Source of the DNA: Cysteiniphilum sp. JM-1
GTDB lineage: Bacteria; Pseudomonadota; Gammaproteobacteria; Francisellales; Francisellaceae
Direction of reading: 5' to 3'
Assembly (NCBI RefSeq): GCF_008711525.1
Contig: NZ_VXKS01000020.1
Location: 1 to 45,588, forward strand
DNA length: 45,588 bases
Shown here: positions 23,219 through 31,362 of the stretch, in pieces
Layout of the letters: the number at the start of each line of letters is the position of its first letter
Numbering within the stretch: the first letter of the stretch is position 1
Position numbers and translations under genes: made by a program
Notes under the pieces: generated by a model
The model's input: the letters and a program-made list of their open reading frames with translations, nothing else
What the model was told of the DNA's origin: nothing
The model's database searches: none

Positions 23219-25414
23219 ATGACCGTGATGCTTGATATGATTAAATCGCTTAATAAAGCGCAGCAAAAAGCCGTACTTTTAACAAATGAAAACGCATTGG
23301 TTTTAGCCGGAGCGGGCAGTGGTAAGACGCGTGTGTTAACGCATCGCATTGCCTACTTGTGTCAGGAGAGAAACATCTCACCTTTGAATATATTGGCAGT
23401 GACCTTTACCAATAAAGCAGCACGCGAGATGCGCGGTAGGGTTGAGGAGCTTCTAGGCTTTTCAACCGTTGGTATGTGGATTGGTACATTTCACGGAATA
23501 GCACATAGATTATTGCGCCAACATGCACAAGAGATCGGTTTTGATCGACGCTTTAAAGTGCTCGACCAAGATGATCAATTACAAGTCGTTAAGAAAGTTA
23601 TCCAAAGTTTAAACCTAGATGAGAAATATTATCCACCTAAGTATTTTCAAGGCTTTATTAATGGCAAAAAAGATGAAGGAATGCGCGCGATTGATTTGCC
23701 AACAGCCGAGTTTGATAGTGAAGTGGTTAAAATATATCAAGCTTATGAAGCACGTTTAAAGGCAGATAATGCATTAGATTTTGCTGATTTGCTACTATAC
23801 GCTTATGAGTTATTTAAACACAATGAAGTGCTTCGTAGCTATTATCAAAAGCGCTTTCAATATGTATTGATTGATGAGTTTCAAGATACCAATAGTGTGC
23901 AATATAAATGGTTGATGTGTCTGAAATCAGAGAATAATGCCTTTATGGCGGTGGGTGATGATGATCAATCTATTTATGGTTGGCGTGGCGCTAAGGTTGA
24001 AAATATTGAACATTACTTGGTGGATTTGACACCGGTAAAAGTCGTGCGTTTGGAGCAGAATTATCGCTCAACACAGCTGATTTTAGATGCAGCTAATGCG
24101 GTGATTGCCAATAACAGCAAACGCATGGGCAAGATGCTATGGTCTGAAGCTGAAAAGGGTGAGCCAATAGCGCTTTATGAGGCCTTTAATGAGCGCGATG
24201 AAGCAGATTATATTGCCGATAAAATTGATGATCTACATCATAATCAATCTATTTCCTTGGCTGATATTGCGATATTGTATCGCTCTAATGCGCAATCGCG
24301 TGTGATTGAAGAGGCATTACTTAAACGCGGGTTGTCTTATCGCATTTATGGAGGCTTACGCTTTTTTGATCGCGCAGAGATTAAAGATGCATTAGCCTAT
24401 ATGCGTTTGCTTGCACTACGCGCCGATAACTTAGCTTTTGAGCGGGTGATTAATCTACCAACGCGTGGCATTGGTAATAAAACCTTAGAAAGTATCCGCG
24501 AGTATGCCGGAGTGCATGATTTATCCTTATGGCACGCGACACTACAGATGATTGAAATAAAAGCGTTTAGTAGTCGTGCCTCTCAAGCACTGCAGCGATT
24601 TGTTGATTTGATTGAGGATATGTCTTCGTTGAAAGATGCATTGACTTTAGGGCAGTTAATGCGTCATGTACTTGATGCCAGTGGCTTAATGCTGATGTAT
24701 CAGGAGTCAAAAGCTGAGAAAGCACAACAAAAGCATGAAAACTTAAAAGAGTTAGTCAATGCAGCCAATGAGTTTATTCCGCCTGTTGAGGATGTTGCTG
24801 ATGAGGATTTGCTGGTTGAGTTTTTAAGCTTTGCTGTGCTTGAGTCAGGGGAGATGCAGGCCGAGGATAATATGGATGCGGTGCAATTGATGACTTTGCA
24901 TACCGCAAAAGGGCTTGAATTTCCTTATGTGTTTATGACAGGGCTTGAAGATGGCTTATTTCCATCATCACGCTCGATTGAAGTGCGTGAGAAATTGGCT
25001 GAAGAAAGACGGCTTTGTTATGTGGGTATTACGCGTGCGATGCGTTATCTGACCTTAAGCTTTAGTAAAGTGCGCCATCAATATGGCGATGTTAATTATC
25101 AGATTAAGTCGCGATTTTTAGATGAAATTCCGGATGAGTATATTCAATATGTGCGCCAGCAAGTGAAAAAAACACCATCGCCAAAAGCTAAGAAAGCAAG
25201 TTTTGGCATGTCGCCTTTTGAGTTTATGAAAATTCAAAGTGCAAATAGCAATGCCTTTAAATCAGGTGACTGTGTTGTTCATCCAAAGTTTGGTATAGGC
25301 GTGGTTTTAAAAACCGAAGGACAAAATGATGATTTGTGTTATCACATTGACTTTCAAGCCGGAGGTGGCAAAAAGGTGTTGCTTGCCAATATGGCGAAGC
25401 TGACAAAATTATAA
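23219..25414 (+). CDS. uvrD: UvrD/Rep-family DNA helicase (UvrD)
   Basis: The protein of about 731 residues starts with a Q-motif (SLNKAQQKAV) and Walker A LAGAGSGKT. It has TNKAAREM, GTFHGIAHRLL, DEFQDTN, GDDDQSIYGWRGA, QNYRST, LMTLHTAKGLEFP and the final YVGITRAM arginine-finger motif, all of superfamily 1A. The C-terminal tail (VVHPKFGIGVVLKTEGQ) is the tudor-like domain of UvrD/PcrA. It acts in mismatch and excision repair. I chose ATG 23219, the first downstream of the previous stop; 23228 is close behind. It converges with pepP, the stop codons overlapping by 6 bases. Confidence 0.95.
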   Translation: MTVMLDMIKSLNKAQQKAVLLTNENALVLAGAGSGKTRVLTHRIAYLCQERNISPLNILAVTFTNKAAREMRGRVEELLGFSTVGMWIGTFHGIAHRLLRQHAQEIGFDRRFKVLDQDDQLQVVKKVIQSLNLDEKYYPPKYFQGFINGKKDEGMRAIDLPTAEFDSEVVKIYQAYEARLKADNALDFADLLLYAYELFKHNEVLRSYYQKRFQYVLIDEFQDTNSVQYKWLMCLKSENNAFMAVGDDDQSIYGWRGAKVENIEHYLVDLTPVKVVRLEQNYRSTQLILDAANAVIANNSKRMGKMLWSEAEKGEPIALYEAFNERDEADYIADKIDDLHHNQSISLADIAILYRSNAQSRVIEEALLKRGLSYRIYGGLRFFDRAEIKDALAYMRLLALRADNLAFERVINLPTRGIGNKTLESIREYAGVHDLSLWHATLQMIEIKAFSSRASQALQRFVDLIEDMSSLKDALTLGQLMRHVLDASGLMLMYQESKAEKAQQKHENLKELVNAANEFIPPVEDVADEDLLVEFLSFAVLESGEMQAEDNMDAVQLMTLHTAKGLEFPYVFMTGLEDGLFPSSRSIEVREKLAEERRLCYVGITRAMRYLTLSFSKVRHQYGDVNYQIKSRFLDEIPDEYIQYVRQQVKKTPSPKAKKASFGMSPFEFMKIQSANSNAFKSGDCVVHPKFGIGVVLKTEGQNDDLCYHIDFQAGGGKKVLLANMAKLTKL

Positions 25415-27199
25415 TGCTTTTGTTTGAGCAGTAAGCCACGCTTTAATCGCTTCGTCACTAATCATAGGCAATATTTCTTTTTCGACACGCAAGTGGTAAC
25501 TATTAATCTGTTTAATTTCATCATTAGTCAGAAGTGCAGTATCGATCAAGTTGCGCGCATAAGGCACAAGTGTGAGATCTTCAAAACAGTAAAAATCACC
25601 AAAATCATGGTGCGCCTGCTCGCGCATTGGTTTAACAAAGCATAAGTTTTCAATACGAATACCAAACTGATGAGGGAAATAAACACCCGGTTCATTACTC
25701 ACAATCATGCCAGGCTCAAGTGATTGATTGCTAAAGGCCGGAGAAATACGCTGTGGTCCTTCATGCACACACAAGAAGCTACCAACCCCATGTCCTGTAC
25801 CATGAGCATAGTTTAACTGTTGTTGCCATAAAGGCTGACGCGCTAGTGTATCTAGCTGCTCGCCTCGGGTGCCTTTAGGAAAGCTTGCATTTTGAATCGC
25901 TAGATGCCCCTTAAGTACTAATGTGTAATAGTATTTATGCTCTGAGGTTGGGTTGCCTAGATGAAAGACACGCGTAATATCTGTGGTACCTTCCAAATAC
26001 TGTCCACCTGAATCTAGTAAGTAAAGACTGCTATTATCAATGACTTTAGAAGTCTTTGCAGATGAGCGGTAGTGAATAATCGCGCCATTTGAGGCAAAGC
26101 CGCTAATAGTATCAAAGCTTGCCCCTTTGAAGTTAGGTTGTTTTTGGCGGAATTTCAATAGCATATCTTGCGCTTTAAGCTCATCAACACCTTCATGCCA
26201 ATGATTTTCAAGCCAGTGAATAAATTCGATCATCGCAATAGCATCTTTTTTGTGCGCATACTTACTACCATCAATTTCAGTCATGTTTTTGCACGCTTTG
26301 GCTAGTGTGATAGGTGATGGCGCGAAATGATCGTTACAGTCGATATTTAAGTTTTGTAGGATCGCATAATTTGCCGTATTAGGATCAATCCAAATTTTGC
26401 CTTGAAGCTTTGATAATTGCGGGTAAAACGCATCATAACTGACGATGCTAACGCCTTGAGTATTCAGCGTGGTTTTAACCTCATCATTCAACTTAGTTTC
26501 ATCAACAAAAAACTCACAACGATCTTTATAAAGGATCACATAGCTAATCACTAAGGGGTTAAAGTTAATATCATTACCGCGAATATTGAGTAACCATGCA
26601 ATTTCATCAAGCATGCTAACAATTAATGCATCGACTTTATTCTTATGCATTAGTGAGCGCATTTCTTTAAGCTTCGTCGTGGTATCTTTGCCACTGAAAT
26701 GATCTTTTTGTAAAAAGGTAGCGGCATGTGGTAATGCACTTTGATCATTAAGCGTGGTACGTGCTTGATCGATTAAATTATCTTGATCAAAAACACATTT
26801 GCCTTCAAGTGAGTGCATAAGCTCCTCAAGGTGTTCAGCGCGTTTTATCGATACAGTGGTTGGGTCAATAGCGATAGTTTTGCCATAGGCATTGTCTCTT
26901 AGCCAGTTTTCTAACTCGGAAATAAAACCTTGCTGTTTTTGTAAGCTATAGATACTGCTATCAAGCTGTGCTTCAGCTTGCAAGAAATAACGTCCATCTG
27001 TCCAAAGAAGGGCATTATTTTGACCAATTAACGCTTCACCTGCACTGCCATCAAATTCGCTTATCCACGGGCGGCGTTGCCAAGCCTTAGGTAAATACTC
27101 GTTATTATGTGCATCTGTTGATGGTGCAAGATAAAAATCATATTGTTTTTGCTGCATTAATTGACGTAATGTTTGAACTTTTGTGGAGATCTCCAGCAT
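25409..27199 (-). CDS. pepP: Xaa-Pro aminopeptidase, M24 family
   Basis: The product of 596 residues has two N-terminal creatinase-like domains (about 1-300) and a catalytic pita-bread domain. Metal ligands are visible in LLDSGGQYLEGTTDITRV (two Asp), HGTGHGVGSF (His), SNEPGV (Glu) and IRIENL (Glu). It releases N-terminal residues ahead of proline. The long form with three domains resembles eukaryotic APP1 and its bacterial relatives rather than E. coli PepP (441 residues), and the ending LTAQTKAL agrees. The gene symbol is by family. Confidence 0.9.
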   Translation of the reverse strand: MLEISTKVQTLRQLMQQKQYDFYLAPSTDAHNNEYLPKAWQRRPWISEFDGSAGEALIGQNNALLWTDGRYFLQAEAQLDSSIYSLQKQQGFISELENWLRDNAYGKTIAIDPTTVSIKRAEHLEELMHSLEGKCVFDQDNLIDQARTTLNDQSALPHAATFLQKDHFSGKDTTTKLKEMRSLMHKNKVDALIVSMLDEIAWLLNIRGNDINFNPLVISYVILYKDRCEFFVDETKLNDEVKTTLNTQGVSIVSYDAFYPQLSKLQGKIWIDPNTANYAILQNLNIDCNDHFAPSPITLAKACKNMTEIDGSKYAHKKDAIAMIEFIHWLENHWHEGVDELKAQDMLLKFRQKQPNFKGASFDTISGFASNGAIIHYRSSAKTSKVIDNSSLYLLDSGGQYLEGTTDITRVFHLGNPTSEHKYYYTLVLKGHLAIQNASFPKGTRGEQLDTLARQPLWQQQLNYAHGTGHGVGSFLCVHEGPQRISPAFSNQSLEPGMIVSNEPGVYFPHQFGIRIENLCFVKPMREQAHHDFGDFYCFEDLTLVPYARNLIDTALLTNDEIKQINSYHLRVEKEILPMISDEAIKAWLTAQTKAL

Positions 27200-27328
27200 G
27201 AAGTTGTCCCTATTGCTTATTTCATAAGTTGTGGTTATTTAATCGTAGATGCTTGCTATAAACAATAAAATTTAAATTTTTTCATTGAAAAAGCGCTAAC
27301 AACACTCCCAGTCTGCTAAAAAGTTAAC

Positions 27329-27378
27329 TATACTAGCCAAGGTTTAATTAAAAGGAATAGCTTCTTTATTGAGAAGCT
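27329..27378 (+). promoter_or_regulatory. OmpA-like gene: -10 box and 5' UTR hairpin
   Basis: A -10 box TATACT lies at 27329-27334 with no clear -35 box. The hairpin AGCTTCT (27359-27365) / AGAAGCT (27372-27378) near the 5' end of the transcript could stabilise the message, as in E. coli ompA. Confidence 0.35.
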
Positions 27379-27438
27379 CCCGCAATGTCCTGCTAACGGA
27401 TAAACTATTTTTATAACCGAAAAAAATGAGGAAGAAAC

Positions 27439-28446
27439 ATGAAGAAAAAAATCATTGTTGGCTTATTAGCAGCGGGCTTGTGCTCTGCAGCTTTCGCAGC
27501 GAATGATCATAGCAACCAATTATATGGACAGTTTGGCTTAGGTGGTTATATTAATCATAGCTATTCTCAAAGTGGTCCTGCTGTATCAGGCACTGTTGGT
27601 TATGGTTTTAACAAGAACCTTGCGGCACAAGCAAGTGTTAGCTACATGGGCAACAACCAAAAAACTGTTTTAGCGGAAGGTATCTGGAATTTTGCTAATA
27701 ACACGAAATTCACACCGTATGTTGCGATCGGTGGTGGTTACATGAGTTTAACAACGAACTCATTTGGTCTTGATGCAGGTGCTGGTGTTAAGTATGACTT
27801 TGCGCCGAATGCTTATATTTCAGCTGATTATCGTTATCTTCAATCATTTGGCTCTAAGACACCAAATGGTAGCATGATTACTGTTGGTCTTGGCTTGTAC
27901 TTCGGTGGTGCGAATAACACATCTGCTTATGGCGCTATGGGTCCTGTGGCAGCAGATCAACAAGCACGTGAAGATGAGTATCATGCAGCTTATGCATTAC
28001 CAAAGAATGTGATGGAATGCCAAGCAGGTACTTCTGAAATGACACGTGAGTCTATCGGTTGCTACACAGTTGATGGCGATAAAGTAACAATGCATTTAGA
28101 TGCTAAATTTGCCTATAGCAGCTATGCATTAAATACAAAAGCTAAAGCGGCAATTGACAACCTAATCAACTTTATGAACGAGTATGATATCAAGAAAGTA
28201 GTATTACAAGGCTTCGCTTCACAAGGTAAAAAAGGTCCAGCATTTGCACAATACAACCAGCAGTTATCAGTTAACCGTGCGCAAGCGGTTAAATCATACA
28301 TGATTTCTAAAGGTGTTGATGCAAGCAATATCGAAGTGGTTGGTTATGGTTATACACGTCCATTAGTACCAAACACAACGAAAGCCAATCAGTCAATCAA
28401 CCAACGTGTTGAAACTAGTATCCCTGTTCCTTTAAAGGCTCAGTAA
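27439..28446 (+). CDS. OmpA-family outer membrane protein
   Basis: The 335-residue protein has a 20-residue signal peptide (cut after AFA), an eight-stranded beta-barrel of about 160 residues (alternating strands ending in GLGLYFGG) and a linker with two Cys (MECQ and IGCYTVDG). A C-terminal OmpA peptidoglycan-binding domain follows (FAYSSYALNTKAKAAIDNL, LQGFASQGKKGP, QLSVNRAQAVKSYMISKGVDASNIEVVGYGYTRP, INQRVE). It links the outer membrane to the cell wall. A GAGGAAG site precedes the ATG. Codon choice suggests high expression. Confidence 0.95.
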   Translation: MKKKIIVGLLAAGLCSAAFAANDHSNQLYGQFGLGGYINHSYSQSGPAVSGTVGYGFNKNLAAQASVSYMGNNQKTVLAEGIWNFANNTKFTPYVAIGGGYMSLTTNSFGLDAGAGVKYDFAPNAYISADYRYLQSFGSKTPNGSMITVGLGLYFGGANNTSAYGAMGPVAADQQAREDEYHAAYALPKNVMECQAGTSEMTRESIGCYTVDGDKVTMHLDAKFAYSSYALNTKAKAAIDNLINFMNEYDIKKVVLQGFASQGKKGPAFAQYNQQLSVNRAQAVKSYMISKGVDASNIEVVGYGYTRPLVPNTTKANQSINQRVETSIPVPLKAQ

Positions 28447-28469
28447 TTATTTCTGTCTGAATTGTAAGC

Positions 28470-28489
28470 AGCCTTGTTTTGTCAAGGTT
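28470..28489 (+). terminator. Possible terminator of the OmpA-like gene
   Basis: AGCCTTG and CAAGGTT form a 7-bp stem with one GU pair over a 6-base loop, followed by GTCTTCTTCT, 24 bases past the stop. Confidence 0.4.
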
Positions 28490-28529
28490 GTCTTCTTCTG
28501 AATTGTTCTTTATTTCTTAAATTTTTTAG

Positions 28530-28558
28530 TTCGCATTCATTCGGAAATCGGATAGAAT
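28530..28558 (+). promoter_or_regulatory. Possible promoter of hpt
   Basis: TTCGCA (28530-28535) and TAGAAT (28553-28558) are spaced 17 bases apart, about 37 bases before the hpt ATG. Confidence 0.35.
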
Positions 28559-28594
28559 AGCTCGAAATTTCCATAAAGCGAAACTTCAAAATCC

Positions 28595-29167
28595 ATGTCA
28601 AAAATTACACCTACTTTCATTAAAGAAGTCTTTGATGCTTCACGTGTTATTGTACCTCAGCAAACTTTAGAAGCATCATTTGAAAAAGTGGCAACTGAGA
28701 TTACACAAAATCACATCAAAGATAATCCGATTGCTGTGTGCGTGATGAATGGTGGCTTGTTTATTACTTCAGAAATTGTCAAACGTTTGCGCTTTCCATT
28801 ACAGGTTGATTATATTCATGCTAGCCGTTATGGCAATGAGTACACAGGTGCCAATATGCTAAATTGGGTTAAAACACCTAATATTAACCCGCAAGGTCGC
28901 ACGGTTATTTTGTTTGATGATATTTTAGATGGTGGTTTAACCTTAGCTGAAGTTAAACGTTATTACGAAGATCGAGGCGCGTTAAATGTCTTAACAGCGG
29001 TGATGCTTGATAAAAAAGCACCAAGAGATAAAGGTGGCTTGATCAAAGCAGATTACGCTGGTCTTGAAGTTGAAAATGAATTTTTATTTGGTTTTGGTCT
29101 GGATTATCACGGTTATATGCGCAATGTGCCAGAGATTCGCGCCGTAGACACAAAGCATATGATTTAA
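28595..29167 (+). CDS. hpt: Hypoxanthine phosphoribosyltransferase
   Basis: The 190-residue type I PRTase has the PRPP loop VILFDDILDGGLTL, an early NGGLFITSE loop, the base-region YIHASRYG and a C-terminal FGFGLDYHGYMRNVPEI that holds the purine. It salvages hypoxanthine (and perhaps guanine) with PRPP. It is 23 bases from the tatD-like gene downstream, likely cotranscribed. Confidence 0.9.
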   Translation: MSKITPTFIKEVFDASRVIVPQQTLEASFEKVATEITQNHIKDNPIAVCVMNGGLFITSEIVKRLRFPLQVDYIHASRYGNEYTGANMLNWVKTPNINPQGRTVILFDDILDGGLTLAEVKRYYEDRGALNVLTAVMLDKKAPRDKGGLIKADYAGLEVENEFLFGFGLDYHGYMRNVPEIRAVDTKHMI

Positions 29168-29190
29168 TTACTCTTTTATTATTTTTTCTT

Positions 29191-29973
29191 ATGATCATTG
29201 ATTCTCATTGTCACCTCAACTATTTACAAAAAGAAGAGCAACCCACACTTCAGGAAATTGTTGCTGAAGCCAAAGCGAAAGGCGTTGAAAAAATTATCTC
29301 GATCGCGACCACACTAGAAGATGTCGAAGCAATTAAAGCGATTGCTTTAACATTTCCTGAAGTTTATTACTCCGTCGGCGTTCATCCCAGTGAAGTTGAA
29401 GGTATTCAACCGCTTGATGCACAAACCATTATCGATTATATCGACCATGATAAATGTGTCGCGATTGGTGAGACAGGACTTGATTACTATTACAATGATC
29501 AAGAGACGCACTCACTACAGCAGCAGAAATTTATTGCCCACATTGAAGCGGCAAAAATATTAAAAAAACCTGTTATTGTGCACACTCGTGGTGCCAAAGA
29601 AGATACATTAGCTATTTTAAAAACACATGCCATTGATCAATGCGGTGGCGTGCTGCATTGCTTTACCGAAGATTGGGACATGGCAAAAAAAGCGCTTGAT
29701 ATGGGAATGTATATTTCAATCTCAGGCATTGTGACCTTTAAAAATGCACAAGATGTGCAAACTATGGCGCAGAAAATTCCACTAGATCGCTTGTTGATTG
29801 AAACCGATGCACCGTATTTAACCCCCGTGCCATATCGCGGTAAACCGAATTATCCGGCATATGTTTATTATGTTGCCGAGTTTTTGGCAAAGTTGCGCGG
29901 TGAGGATTTTGAGCACTTTTGTCAGGCGACAAAAGAAAACACTAAGCGCTTGTTTTGTGGAATCAATGCGTAA
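29191..29973 (+). CDS. TatD-family metal-dependent hydrolase (deoxyribonuclease)
   Basis: The 260-residue TIM-barrel protein shows DSHCHLNYL (two His), GETGLDYYYN (Glu), VHTRGA (His), LHCFT (His) and ETDAPYLTP (Asp), the full metal-site set of the TatD/YcfH family. These are nucleases or hydrolases with a binuclear site. The ATG is fixed by the start of the conserved motif; the Shine-Dalgarno site is poor, so it may depend on hpt translation. Confidence 0.9.
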   Translation: MIIDSHCHLNYLQKEEQPTLQEIVAEAKAKGVEKIISIATTLEDVEAIKAIALTFPEVYYSVGVHPSEVEGIQPLDAQTIIDYIDHDKCVAIGETGLDYYYNDQETHSLQQQKFIAHIEAAKILKKPVIVHTRGAKEDTLAILKTHAIDQCGGVLHCFTEDWDMAKKALDMGMYISISGIVTFKNAQDVQTMAQKIPLDRLLIETDAPYLTPVPYRGKPNYPAYVYYVAEFLAKLRGEDFEHFCQATKENTKRLFCGINA

Positions 29974-30080
29974 AAAGAGCGTTTGAATCGATTGCTAAGC
30001 TGCAAAAAAATATTTCTCAGGCTATACTTTTAGCAGGTTTATGATGAGCATGTATCATTGAGACAATCAAGGAAGCGGCT

Positions 30081-30458
30081 ATGGTATGTAATAGAAAATA
30101 TAAAACATATAAAAAATATACAAAGCTGATGCGTAATAAAGATCATTATCAATCACGCAAGCAAGCTGGTTTTGGTTTGATCGAGTCTTTAATTGCACTG
30201 ACTATATTAGTTTTTGTCTTTACCTCGTTTATGGCAGTGATGCTGCGCTCAGCCACTGTGGCAAGTCGCACAAATAACGAAGTTGCTATTGATATTCTAT
30301 TGGATAATCGCATTGAAAACTCATGGATTACCGGAGATGCGATTGATACCGCAGCAAATGGCAATATTGTCTTTACTCAAGGAACAACGGAATTAACAGG
30401 ACGTAATACCTTGTTAAATGTTGAGCAGCAGCGCACCTTTGCTGTGGTGATACCGTAA
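30081..30458 (+). CDS. Type IV minor pilin, PilV-like
   Basis: The 125-residue protein has the prepilin motif G30-FGLIESLIALTILVFVF with Glu at +5 and a following hydrophobic helix. The C-terminal globular part is short (about 70 residues). It would be cleaved by PilD and join the tip complex of a type IV pilus or pseudopilus. The ATG at 30081 has AAGGAAG upstream and gives an unusually long 30-residue leader; the Met 16 codons later gives a 14-residue leader but lacks a site. It sits 17 bases ahead of the pilW-like gene. Confidence 0.75.
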   Translation: MVCNRKYKTYKKYTKLMRNKDHYQSRKQAGFGLIESLIALTILVFVFTSFMAVMLRSATVASRTNNEVAIDILLDNRIENSWITGDAIDTAANGNIVFTQGTTELTGRNTLLNVEQQRTFAVVIP

Positions 30459-30475
30459 GTTTAAGGGGTATCAAG

Positions 30476-31342
30476 ATGCATGTTCAAAGGGTTAAAACAA
30501 AAGAGCAGGGCGCAAGTTTAATTCAAATACTCGTAGGTATTGCGGTTGCTGCTTTTGTTTTGGTGATGGCAGGTGAGATGTATTACACCGTGCGTCATAG
30601 CTACACACGCACAGTCACACAATTAGTGGATAATACCGAGGCAAGTGTTGTTGCTCAAACCTTTCGCAATCTTGTGGATCAATCAACGTCACCATCGCCC
30701 TATGGCTTATGGCCATGGCAGCAGGTGGATTTGCGTGTAACAAGTTCTACCTTTAATCCGCTATCCTATCCACCAGTATATGCGGCAAGCTCATTAAATT
30801 TTTATGCTCCACCAAATCATGTTGCTGGAACTGATATATTAATGTTACAAGGCGTTGTTTCCAGTGAGCTATCTAGTGCTATTTCAGCCAGTGCTTCACC
30901 GATGAATATCACAACAGGGTTAAATATTGGCAATGATGATTATATATTGCTAGCGGATCAAACGGGCTATCAAGTGATGAAGGCAACAGCGAATGCTTCG
31001 GGTGGTTCAGTGCCTGTTGAGCAGGGGCCAGCGCGTAGCTATGCCGCGGACAGTTTTTTGGCGCAATACCATGTCTATATTTTGTATTTGCGTGATCAAG
31101 GTGGTGTCAAAAGTCTTATGATTAATGTTGATAATGCAGGAAGTTCACAAGAGCTTATTGATAATGTTGATGATCTGCAAATTCGCTACTATGTCAACGG
31201 TGTTTGGAATAATGTCCAAGCAGACGGTACAGCTAATTATCTTGAGCCTTGGTATAAAGCCGTCAAAGGCATAGAGGTTCGTTATACAGTTTCAGGGCAA
31301 GTCTATACAATCCTAATTGCGTTAAAGGCGAATGTTTTGTAG
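30476..31342 (+). CDS. Type IV minor pilin, PilW-like
   Basis: The 288-residue protein begins with a short basic leader and the prepilin site G12-ASLIQILVGIAVAAFVLVMAGEMYYTV. A long beta-rich domain follows, similar in size and layout to PilW. The +5 residue is Gln instead of the Glu that is nearly invariant. It likely acts in pilus initiation with PilV. GGGGT at about 30463 serves as ribosome site. It ends 20 bases before the hsdR stop (convergent), and the usual pilX and pilY1 do not follow. Confidence 0.75.
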   Translation: MHVQRVKTKEQGASLIQILVGIAVAAFVLVMAGEMYYTVRHSYTRTVTQLVDNTEASVVAQTFRNLVDQSTSPSPYGLWPWQQVDLRVTSSTFNPLSYPPVYAASSLNFYAPPNHVAGTDILMLQGVVSSELSSAISASASPMNITTGLNIGNDDYILLADQTGYQVMKATANASGGSVPVEQGPARSYAADSFLAQYHVYILYLRDQGGVKSLMINVDNAGSSQELIDNVDDLQIRYYVNGVWNNVQADGTANYLEPWYKAVKGIEVRYTVSGQVYTILIALKANVL

Positions 31343-31362
31343 CTAGGCTGCTACAAATCAGG

